60,360 bases of DNA, from the NCBI GenBank assembly GCA_900470775.1, contig UCBZ01000057.1:1-60360 (forward strand). The letters are read 5' to 3'. Origin of the DNA: Hyphomicrobiales bacterium (GTDB lineage: Bacteria; Pseudomonadota; Alphaproteobacteria; Rhizobiales; Beijerinckiaceae). The notes beneath the pieces are model-generated. The model had not been told where the DNA came from. It searched no databases and saw only the letters and a program-made list of their open reading frames with translations. How positions within the stretch are numbered: position 1 is the stretch's first letter; the number at the start of each line of letters is the position of its first letter. The position numbers and the translations under genes are program-made. This document shows, piece after piece, positions 53,855 to 60,360 of this stretch.

Positions 53855-55102
53855 TCAGAGCGCCTCGCCCTTCATCAGCCGCGGCGGCGCCCCGCTCACA
53901 CCCGCCGCCTCGCGGATGAAGAAGCGCTTCAGCCGCGGCAGCCGGTCGACCAGACCGAGCCCCAGATCGCGCGCCAGCCTGACCGGTGTGACATCGTTGG
54001 AGAACAGCCGGTTCAGCCCGTCGGTGACCGCGCCCATCGCCACCGTGTCGAAGCGCCGCGCCCGCTCATAGCCCTCGAGCACATCGGCCGTGCCGGGATC
54101 GAGCCCAAGCCGGGCCGCATCGACGATCGCCTCGGCCAGCGCCGCGACATCCTTCAGGCCGAGATTGAGCCCCTGTCCGGCGATCGGATGGATCAGATGC
54201 GCGGCATCGCCGAGGAGCGCCAGGCGCTCGCCCATGAAGCGCCGCGCCACGCCAAAGCCGAGCGGATGGGCCGAGACCGGGCTTTCCAACGCGATCTCGC
54301 CGAGTTCGAGGCCAAAGCGCCGCTCGATCTCGGCCAGCATGTCGATCTCGTCGAGCGAGAGCAGGGCCGGCAGATTCTCGGCGGCTTCCGTCCAGACGAT
54401 CGAGGAGCGATGCCCGAGCCGGCCGCCATCCGTCAGCGGCAGAATGGCGAAGGGTCCCGACGGCAGGAAATGCTCGACCGCGCGGCCGCCATGGGGCCGC
54501 TCATGGCCGATCGTCGCAACCAGCCCCGACTGGCCGTATTCCCAGCCGACCCAGCCGATCCCGGCCTGCTCGCGCAGCTTCGAGCGGGCTCCGTCGGCCG
54601 CGACCAGCAACCGAGCCGGCAGCACCGCGCCGGCCGTCAGCGCGACCGCGATGCCGGATTCACTGCTCTCGAAGCCGGTAACGCCCTCGGCCCGAAGCAC
54701 GACGCCCGCCTCGCGACAGGCTTCGGTTAAGGCGCCGACCAGCGCCGCGCTCTCGACCATATGGGCAAAGGCCTGGCCGGGCTCGACCTCGCCGTCGAAG
54801 GTCAGGAACACCGGCCGCACGACATCGCCGCTGCGGCTGTCGGAGACGATCATCTCGGTCATCGGCTGGGCGGTCGCGGCGATCGCATCCCAGATGCCCA
54901 GCGCCTGCAGCATCGCCTGCGCCGCCGCTGCGACCGCATAGGCCCGGCTGTCGGCACGCGGAGCCGCGCCCAGCGCCGGATCGGCCACGACGACCGAAAA
55001 CGCCGCCCCGAGCGCCTGCTTCAGGGCCAGCGCCAGCGACAGCCCGGCAATGCCGCCACCTGCGATCACGATCGCCTCGCGCGGCTCGCTCACAACGGTC
55101 AT
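53855..55102 (-). CDS. FAD-dependent ubiquinone biosynthesis hydroxylase (UbiH/UbiF family)
   Basis: This monooxygenase probably hydroxylates the ubiquinone ring precursor. The 415-residue protein has the dinucleotide-binding IAGGGIAGLSLALAL (12-26), the DGARSKLRE motif (about 171-179) and the FAD/substrate motif LLGDAAHLIHPIAGQGLNLGLKD, all in family order. Which ring position it modifies (UbiH, UbiF, UbiI or the broader UbiL/UbiM types of alphaproteobacteria) cannot be decided by eye. It is divergent from the thioesterase gene. Confidence 0.9.
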   Translation of the reverse strand: MTVVSEPREAIVIAGGGIAGLSLALALKQALGAAFSVVVADPALGAAPRADSRAYAVAAAAQAMLQALGIWDAIAATAQPMTEMIVSDSRSGDVVRPVFLTFDGEVEPGQAFAHMVESAALVGALTEACREAGVVLRAEGVTGFESSESGIAVALTAGAVLPARLLVAADGARSKLREQAGIGWVGWEYGQSGLVATIGHERPHGGRAVEHFLPSGPFAILPLTDGGRLGHRSSIVWTEAAENLPALLSLDEIDMLAEIERRFGLELGEIALESPVSAHPLGFGVARRFMGERLALLGDAAHLIHPIAGQGLNLGLKDVAALAEAIVDAARLGLDPGTADVLEGYERARRFDTVAMGAVTDGLNRLFSNDVTPVRLARDLGLGLVDRLPRLKRFFIREAAGVSGAPPRLMKGEAL

Positions 55103-55245
55103 CTGCTGTCCTCCTCGCGGATGCTGGACGGTGCGCCGGCTTGACGGCCCCGGATCGGTCGGTGCTGATGCGGCACGACCGGCCGATCTCTAGTCCCCAA
55201 GCTGGCCGGACCGTCAACCCGCCTGCGAGCCGAGCGTCCAAGACC

Positions 55246-56115
55246 ATGTCCCAGATCAGCGACTCCCTGATGTCGATCCTCGACCTCGAGCCGCTCGAAC
55301 GCAATCTGTTCCGCGGTCACAGCCCCAAGGTCGGCTGGCCCCGCGTTTTCGGCGGGCAGGTCATCGCGCAATCGCTCTATGCCGCCTGCAAGACGGTCGA
55401 GGGCCGCCAGCCGCATTCGCTGCACGCCTATTTCCTGCTGGCCGGCGATCCCGCCATCCCGATCATTTACGAGGTCGACCGCCTGCGCGACGGCCGCTCC
55501 TTCACCACGCGCCGCGTACTCGCCATCCAGAAGGGTGAGGCGATCTTCGCGATGTCGGCGTCGTTTCAGGTCGAGGAGCCCGGCTACGAGCACCAGATGC
55601 CGATGCCCGACGTGCCGATGCCGGAGGACCTCCCCGACCGGGAGGCGATGAACCGCAGCGTCCTGCCCAATATGCCCAAGGCGGTGCGCGCCTATTACCA
55701 GCGCGAACGGCCGATCGAAATCCGGCCGGTCGAATTCGCGCGCTACGCCGAAGGTGCCGGCTCGCGCGAGCCGAAATTCCACGTCTGGATCAAGGCGATC
55801 CAGCCTTTGCCCGACGATCCGGCGATCCACCAGGCCGTGCTCGCCTATGCCTCGGATTTGATGCTGCTCGATTCCAGCCTGATCGCCCACGGCACCACGG
55901 TCTTCGACGAGAAGATCCAGGGCGCCAGTCTCGACCACGCGCTCTGGTTCCACCGCCCCTTCCGCGCCGACGAATGGCTGCTCTACGCGCAGGACAGCCC
56001 CTCGACCTCCGGGGCGCGTGGCTTTTCGCGCGGCCTGGTCTTCGATCGGGGGGGCCGGCTGGTCGCCTCCGTGGCCCAGGAAGGCCTGATCCGGCCGCGC
56101 CCCGATCTCGGCTGA
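55246..56115 (+). CDS. tesB: acyl-CoA thioesterase II (TesB)
   Basis: TesB hydrolyses medium- and long-chain acyl-CoAs. The 289-residue protein is a double-hotdog with the signatures VFGGQVIAQSLYAA (about 34-47), HSLHAYFLLAGDP, and in the second half LAYASDLMLLDSSLI, SLDHALWFHRPFRADEWLLY and SPSTSGARGFSRG. These hold the catalytic Asp, Thr/Ser and Gln region of the family. The start MSQISDSLMSILDLEPLE matches the usual N-terminus. It is divergent from the Ubi hydroxylase gene. Confidence 0.93.
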   Translation: MSQISDSLMSILDLEPLERNLFRGHSPKVGWPRVFGGQVIAQSLYAACKTVEGRQPHSLHAYFLLAGDPAIPIIYEVDRLRDGRSFTTRRVLAIQKGEAIFAMSASFQVEEPGYEHQMPMPDVPMPEDLPDREAMNRSVLPNMPKAVRAYYQRERPIEIRPVEFARYAEGAGSREPKFHVWIKAIQPLPDDPAIHQAVLAYASDLMLLDSSLIAHGTTVFDEKIQGASLDHALWFHRPFRADEWLLYAQDSPSTSGARGFSRGLVFDRGGRLVASVAQEGLIRPRPDLG

Positions 56116-56241
56116 TCACTTTTCAGGCATAAGCCAAAGTTTTCATCACTCGCACAAACTCTGAGCATGCTGCCCGCGCTGGAATCACAGGCGCGCGCGC
56201 GATTCGGATCATCGCGGAACCCCGCTTCCCGCCGGGGCAGT

Positions 56242-56257
56242 TGGCACGCGCCTTGAA
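56242..56257 (+). promoter_or_regulatory. sigma54-like promoter of glnK-amtB
   Basis: TGGCACGCGCCTTGAA has the -24 element TGGCAC and, ten bases on from its GG, TTGA in place of the consensus TTGC at -12. It lies 100 bases before glnK, whose homologues are normally sigma54/NtrC-controlled. One key base is off and no clear NtrC sites were seen, so activity is uncertain. Confidence 0.5.
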
Positions 56258-56356
56258 TTGCGCCTGAACGACGCGCTGCGGCTCAACACGGCGCGCGAAG
56301 CGCAACGAGATCGCCGGGGCTGACTTCCGGGCGGCGTAAACGGGGAAACCCTTCAG

Positions 56357-56695
56357 ATGAAGATCGTGATGGCTATCATCAAGCCGTTCAAGCTGGAGGA
56401 GGTGCGCGACGGGCTCACCGCCATCGGCGTGCACGGACTGACCGTGACCGAGGTGAAAGGCTATGGCCGCCAGAAGGGCCATACGGAGATCTACCGCGGC
56501 GCCGAATACGCCGTGAGCTTCCTGCCGAAGATCAAGATCGAGGTCGCCGTATCCGACGAGCTCGTCGGCAAGGTGATCGAGGCGATCACGGCAGCCGCCC
56601 GCACCGGCCAGATCGGTGACGGCAAGATTTTCGTTTCGTCCATCGAGAAAGCCGTGCGCATCCGCACCGGCGAGACCGACGGCGACGCCCTCTGA
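56357..56695 (+). CDS. glnK: nitrogen regulatory PII protein GlnK
   Basis: GlnK senses 2-oxoglutarate, ATP/ADP and, by uridylylation, glutamine, and plugs the AmtB channel when nitrogen is plentiful. The 112-residue protein starts MKIVMAIIKPFKLEEVRDGL and has the T-loop GYGRQKGHTEIYRGAEYAVS with the uridylylated tyrosine Y51. The C-terminal signature is TGQIGDGKIFVSSIEKAVRIRTGE. amtB follows 31 bases later, the standard pairing. Confidence 0.96.
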   Translation: MKIVMAIIKPFKLEEVRDGLTAIGVHGLTVTEVKGYGRQKGHTEIYRGAEYAVSFLPKIKIEVAVSDELVGKVIEAITAAARTGQIGDGKIFVSSIEKAVRIRTGETDGDAL

Positions 56696-56726
56696 GCCCA
56701 GATCTTTCTGTCAGGAGTTTCCAACA

Positions 56727-58205
56727 ATGAATTTCAAGAGCCTTAACCGGGCCGGGCTTGTCGGACTGGCGCTCGCAGCGGCCGCCGGCGCCGCGCTCGC
56801 GCAGACCCCGGCCGCCGCCCCCGCCCCCGTGCCCAACAAGGGCGACGTCGCCTTCATGATGAGCTCGACCGTGCTGGTCCTGCTCATGACCATCCCGGGC
56901 CTGGCGCTGTTCTATGGCGGCCTGGTCCGCAGCAAGAACATGCTCTCGGTGCTGACGCAGGTCTTCGCCATCACCAGCATCGTCGTGCTGCTCTGGGTGA
57001 CCTATGGCTACTCCCTCGCCTTCACCAATGGCGGCGGCCTTAACGACTATGTCGGCGGCTTCTCCAAGGCCTTCCTGAAGGGCGTCGATGCGACGACCAC
57101 GGCGGCGACCTTCTCGAACGGCGTCGTCATCCCCGAATTCCTCTATATGGCCTTCCAGATGACCTTCGCCTGCATCACGCCGGCGCTGATCGTCGGCGCC
57201 TTCGCGGAGCGCATGAAGTTCTCGGCGCTGCTGCTCTTCACGGTGCTGTGGGTCACCTTCATCTACTTCCCGATGGCCCATATGGTCTGGTACTGGGGCG
57301 GCCCCGATCTCGTCGGCAACGCTGCCAAGGCGCTCGCCGATGCCGGCGCTGACGGCAAGGTCGCCGCACAGGCCGCGCTCGACGCCGTCAACGCCGATGC
57401 CGGCATGCTCTTCAAATGGGGCGCGCTCGACTTCGCCGGCGGCACCGTCGTCCATATCAACGCCGGCATCGCCGGTCTGGTCGGCTGCATCCTGCTCGGC
57501 AAGCGCATCGGCTACGGCAAGGAGCTGATGGCCCCGCACTCGCTGACGATGACCCTGATCGGTGGCGCCCTGCTCTGGGTCGGCTGGTTCGGCTTCAACG
57601 CCGGCTCGAACCTGGAAGCCAACGGCACCGCCGCGCTGGCCATGGTCAACACCTTCGTCGCCACGGCGGCGGCGGCGGTCGCCTGGCTCTTTGTCGAATG
57701 GGCCGTCAAGGGCAAGCCCTCGATGCTGGGCATGGTCTCCGGCGCCGTCGCCGGCCTCGTCGCGGTCACCCCGGCCGCTGGCTTCGCCGGACCGATGGGC
57801 TGCATCGTGCTCGGCCTCGTCGCCGGCATCGTCTGCTTCATCTTCTGCTCGACGGTGAAGAACGCGCTCGGCTACGACGACTCGCTCGATGTCTTCGGCA
57901 TCCACTGCATCGGCGGCATCCTCGGCGCCCTGGCGACCGGCATCCTGGTCAATGTCGATCTCGGCGGCGCCGGCATCCCGGACTACTCGTCCAAGCCAGG
58001 CGAACTGGCCGTGGGCGCCTATGAGTTCGGCACGGCCTTCATGGCGCAGGTCAAGGCAGTGCTGTTTACGCTGGTGTTCAGCGGCGTCGGCTCGCTGATC
58101 CTCTACAAGATCGTCGACGTCATCGTCGGCCTGCGCGTCGCTCCCGATGCCGAGCGCGAAGGCCTCGACATCGCCGAGCATGGCGAGCGCGCCTACCACG
58201 ACTGA
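56727..58205 (+). CDS. amtB: ammonium transporter AmtB
   Basis: AmtB is a trimeric channel for ammonium/ammonia uptake. The 492-residue protein has a cleavable signal (MNFKSLNRAGLVGLALAAAA, cut near ALAQ), then eleven membrane spans. Family motifs include MTIPGLALFYGGLVRSKNMLS, FAERMKFSALLLF, the DFAGGTVVHINAGIAGLVG pore segment and DSLDVFGIHCIGGILGALATGI with the pore histidines. A 25-residue insert near 195-218 (ADAGADGKVAAQAALDAVNA) makes it longer than E. coli AmtB (428). A good ribosome site AGGAG precedes the ATG. Confidence 0.96.
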   Translation: MNFKSLNRAGLVGLALAAAAGAALAQTPAAAPAPVPNKGDVAFMMSSTVLVLLMTIPGLALFYGGLVRSKNMLSVLTQVFAITSIVVLLWVTYGYSLAFTNGGGLNDYVGGFSKAFLKGVDATTTAATFSNGVVIPEFLYMAFQMTFACITPALIVGAFAERMKFSALLLFTVLWVTFIYFPMAHMVWYWGGPDLVGNAAKALADAGADGKVAAQAALDAVNADAGMLFKWGALDFAGGTVVHINAGIAGLVGCILLGKRIGYGKELMAPHSLTMTLIGGALLWVGWFGFNAGSNLEANGTAALAMVNTFVATAAAAVAWLFVEWAVKGKPSMLGMVSGAVAGLVAVTPAAGFAGPMGCIVLGLVAGIVCFIFCSTVKNALGYDDSLDVFGIHCIGGILGALATGILVNVDLGGAGIPDYSSKPGELAVGAYEFGTAFMAQVKAVLFTLVFSGVGSLILYKIVDVIVGLRVAPDAEREGLDIAEHGERAYHD

Positions 58206-58219
58206 TCGCGCGCGCTCCA

Positions 58220-58235
58220 CGTCTCACGTGAAACA
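58220..58235. other. second parS-like palindrome
   Basis: CGTCTCACGTGAAACA matches the ParB site consensus at 14 of 16 bases, with the central TCACGTGA intact. It lies between the amtB stop and its terminator, 4.5 kb from the first parS-like site. Confidence 0.4.
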
Positions 58236-58264
58236 ATCCCCGGCGGGCAACCGCCGGGGATTTT
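58235..58264 (+). terminator. intrinsic terminator of glnK-amtB
   Basis: A 12-base perfect stem (58235-58246 with 58251-58262), with the core TCCCCGGCGG/CCGCCGGGGA, a GCAA loop and a TTTT tail, 29 bases after the amtB stop. Confidence 0.9.
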
Positions 58265-58278
58265 GTTGGCGGGGAGCC

Positions 58279-58620
58279 TTACCCTGCAGCCGGCTTGTTC
58301 AACGCGATCTCGAGCACCTGGACGCTTTCAGGCAGTTCGATCAGGAATTCCGCATCCCGCTCCAGATGATGGATCTTGCGCGGGTCCGGCCCGGCGAAGC
58401 GCGACATCGCCGCGACGTTTTCCCAATAGGAGATCGTGATGAACTCGGTCTCGCCCGGCCGGTCCTCGCGAAACATCTGCGCACCCAGCGCCTTCTCCAG
58501 GAGCGGCGTCACGCCGACCGTCCGCAAATAATCGGCATATTCGTCCGCCCGTTCGGGCCGGACCCGGCCGCGCCAGATCCGCGCGATCGTCGCGACTTTC
58601 TCTCCATTTCCATCCAGCAT
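58279..58620 (-). CDS. antibiotic biosynthesis monooxygenase (ABM)-domain protein
   Basis: The 113-residue protein has an ABM-like dimeric alpha+beta barrel: ATIARIWRGRVRPERADEYADYL, the central LGAQMFREDRPGETEFITISYWENVAAMSRFAG and the C-terminal VQVLEIAL strand. Such proteins range from haem-degrading enzymes to antibiotic-modifying oxygenases, and many are of unknown function. The conserved His-rich haem site of IsdG-type members is not obvious. It converges with amtB. Confidence 0.8.
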   Translation of the reverse strand: MLDGNGEKVATIARIWRGRVRPERADEYADYLRTVGVTPLLEKALGAQMFREDRPGETEFITISYWENVAAMSRFAGPDPRKIHHLERDAEFLIELPESVQVLEIALNKPAAG

Positions 58621-58801
58621 CGTGACCTCCCGCTTCCAAGAACCATCCGGACAATGCGGACGTGACCGCAGCGTTCCGCAACCTGCTGTCGGATGCCGTC
58701 AGGGGCCCCAAGGTTAAGCGGGTCTTAACCTCGCCTTCCTAACGTGACGCGATGGCCGATCCGACGCGGCCCGCAAGTCCTGGGATGACGGCCAACCCCG
58801 C

Positions 58802-60360
58802 ATGCGCACGATCCGACGCTCTTCATCGCTGATGGACCGCCTGCCCGATCCGGTGCGGGAGTTCCTGTCGCGCCGCGCCAGCGAAATCACGGGGCTTGCC
58901 GTGCTGGCCCTGATGGCGGCCATAGCCCTGTCGCTCGCGACCTGGTCGGTCGATGATCCCAGCCTCAACAACGCCACCAGCGGCGCCGTCAAAAACTGGC
59001 TCGGCCGGCCCGGCGCGATGATCGCCGATCTGATGATGCAGCTGATCGGGCTTGGCGTCATCGCGCTGCTGTTCCCGCCCGTGATCTGGTCGCTCCGGCT
59101 GGTTCGCTTCCATCTCTTCGATCGTGGCGCGCTCAAGCTTGGCCTCTGGGTCGTCGGCGTCGCCGCCACGGCCGCCGTCGGCAGCGCGCTGCCGGCCACG
59201 CCGCGCTGGCCCTTGCCGACGGGCATGGGCGGCGTCATCGGCGACGGCCTCCTGTTCGGCACCCGCAACCTCGCCGGCATCGCCGGCAATGCGCTCGGCG
59301 GCCTCGTCGGCTTCCTCTATGCCGGCATCGCCATCCTGGCGGTCACCGCCGCAGCGGGCTTCGGCTTCGTCAGCGACGAGGATCCGATCGCGGATGCCGA
59401 CGATGCCGACGAATCCTGGTCCGAGAGCGAGGACCGCCGCGAGGACGAGCCCGGCATCGCCGTAATCCTGATCGGCTGGCTTGCCCATGGCGCGATGGCG
59501 CTGCGCGGCGCGATCCTGCGTCGCCTGCCGCAACCGCCCGCGGCCGCCGCTCAGGGAGCGCAGCATGGCGGCGCTCCAATGCCTGCTGCCGGCCGTGTCC
59601 GCCGCGAACCGCAATTCCAGGACGGCCCTCGTCGCGAACAGGGCGTGCGCCCGACGCTGCCCGCCTTCGACCCCGAGCCGCTTCCCGCGCCCCGCTCCAC
59701 CAAGGCAACGGGGCGCGATCTCGACCCGCCTTTCGATCTCGATGACGACGGCCCTCAGGATCTGCGCGACCTCAACGCCCCGCGCGTGACCGCGCCACCG
59801 CCTGCACCGAAGACGGGAAAGCGCATCCAGCGCGAGGCCCAGCCCTCGCTGCTCGATCGCGACGAATTCGAACTGCCGCCGCTGACCTATCTCGGCGAGC
59901 CCAAGAAACTGCCGGCCAACGCGATCTCGACGGATGCGCTGGAGCAGAACGCCACGCTGCTCGAAGGCGTGCTCGAGGATTTCGGCGTGCGCGGCGAGAT
60001 CACGCAGGTGCGCCCTGGCCCGGTTGTGACGCTCTACGAGCTCGAACCCGCGCCGGGCACGAAGTCCTCCCGCGTCATCTCGCTGGCCGACGACATCGCG
60101 CGTTCGATGAGTGCGATTTCGGCGCGTGTGGCGGTGATCCCCGGCAAGAACGCGATCGGCATCGAACTGCCCAATGCCCGCCGCGAGACGGTGTTCCTGC
60201 GCGAGCTTCTGGCCAGCCAGGATTTCGAGAGCTCCAAGCACAAGCTCGCATTGGGCCTGGGCAAGACGATCGGCGGCGAGCCGGTGATCGTCGACTTGGC
60301 GAAGATGCCGCATCTGCTCGTCGCCGGCACCACCGGCTCGGGCAAGTCGGTGGCGATCAA
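58802..60360 (+). CDS. ftsK: DNA translocase FtsK (5' part, runs off the right edge)
   Basis: FtsK anchors at the division septum and pumps chromosome termini into daughter cells. The 519 residues visible start MRTIRRSSSLMDRLPDPVRE and contain four membrane helices (about 29-50, 78-105, 118-140 and 160-190), a charged, proline-rich linker (about 195-370) and the alpha/beta start of the motor domain (PLTYLGEPKKLPANAISTDALEQNA region). The Walker A GTTGSGKSVAI appears in the last residues. The gene continues past 60360, so Walker B and the gamma domain are not in view. Confidence 0.95.
   Translation, partial: MRTIRRSSSLMDRLPDPVREFLSRRASEITGLAVLALMAAIALSLATWSVDDPSLNNATSGAVKNWLGRPGAMIADLMMQLIGLGVIALLFPPVIWSLRLVRFHLFDRGALKLGLWVVGVAATAAVGSALPATPRWPLPTGMGGVIGDGLLFGTRNLAGIAGNALGGLVGFLYAGIAILAVTAAAGFGFVSDEDPIADADDADESWSESEDRREDEPGIAVILIGWLAHGAMALRGAILRRLPQPPAAAAQGAQHGGAPMPAAGRVRREPQFQDGPRREQGVRPTLPAFDPEPLPAPRSTKATGRDLDPPFDLDDDGPQDLRDLNAPRVTAPPPAPKTGKRIQREAQPSLLDRDEFELPPLTYLGEPKKLPANAISTDALEQNATLLEGVLEDFGVRGEITQVRPGPVVTLYELEPAPGTKSSRVISLADDIARSMSAISARVAVIPGKNAIGIELPNARRETVFLRELLASQDFESSKHKLALGLGKTIGGEPVIVDLAKMPHLLVAGTTGSGKSVAI

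Overview
The window is GC-rich chromosomal DNA from an alphaproteobacterium of the order Hyphomicrobiales (Rhizobiales). Gene content and protein style suggest a Bosea-like free-living species; the genus is an inference from memory, not from a search. Diagnostic features are an F1-ATPase zeta/DUF1476 protein, an AcpXL very-long-chain fatty acid (VLCFA) cluster for lipid A, an IalB-family protein beside rlmN, a DUF2794 protein, the ~180-kDa NAD-glutamate dehydrogenase, and a candidate ybhL leader ahead of a Bax-inhibitor-1 gene. No prophage, insertion sequence with a transposase, CRISPR array, rRNA or tRNA gene was found.

Layout, left to right. A strong promoter at the left edge faces out of the window. 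Then come an M23 endopeptidase, an AEC transporter, gluQ, an AlkA-type glycosylase, an HpcH/HpaI aldolase and the ATPase zeta subunit. Purine genes purC, purS and purQ follow (6.8-9.2 kb), with a lipoprotein gene between purC and purS. The cytochrome c maturation genes ccmA-B and ccmC-D-G (9.3-13.0 kb, minus strand) are split by an AT-richer segment carrying two small genes. acnA follows. The VLCFA/lipid A cluster (16.2-23.1 kb) runs acpXL, fabZXL, fabF2XL, fabF1XL, fabG, adh2XL, lpxXL, with a ParDE-type toxin-antitoxin pair lodged between fabG and adh2XL.

The middle (23-40 kb) holds a DUF1223 gene, a lemA-TPM-TPM membrane operon interrupted by a MITE-like repeat, ggt, rlmN with ialB, a quinone oxidoreductase, an SDR, a RES-Xre toxin-antitoxin pair with its own inverted-repeat operator, the ispZ-ftsY pair, an RluA-type pseudouridine synthase, an unknown gene coupled to a GNAT/FemAB-like gene, and a pterin dehydratase-thpR pair. 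The right part (40-60 kb) holds an aldo/keto reductase, a tesA-like esterase divergent from the ybbA-ybbP exporter genes, the Bax-inhibitor gene, a probable stand-alone small RNA, gdhB, a Trm112-like gene, a Ubi-type hydroxylase, tesB, the nitrogen-sensing pair glnK-amtB with a sigma54-like promoter, and the 5' part of ftsK running off the edge.

Most genes are housekeeping. The most interesting points are: a condensing enzyme (FabF2XL) that has lost its catalytic cysteine and sits beside an intact partner; toxin-antitoxin genes inside the lipid A operon; a structured RNA candidate with its own terminator at 47.74-47.87 kb; a MITE-like element that seems to supply the start codon of a TPM-domain gene; four copies of a paired-hairpin intergenic repeat; and two near-consensus ParB (parS) sites at 53.7 and 58.2 kb.
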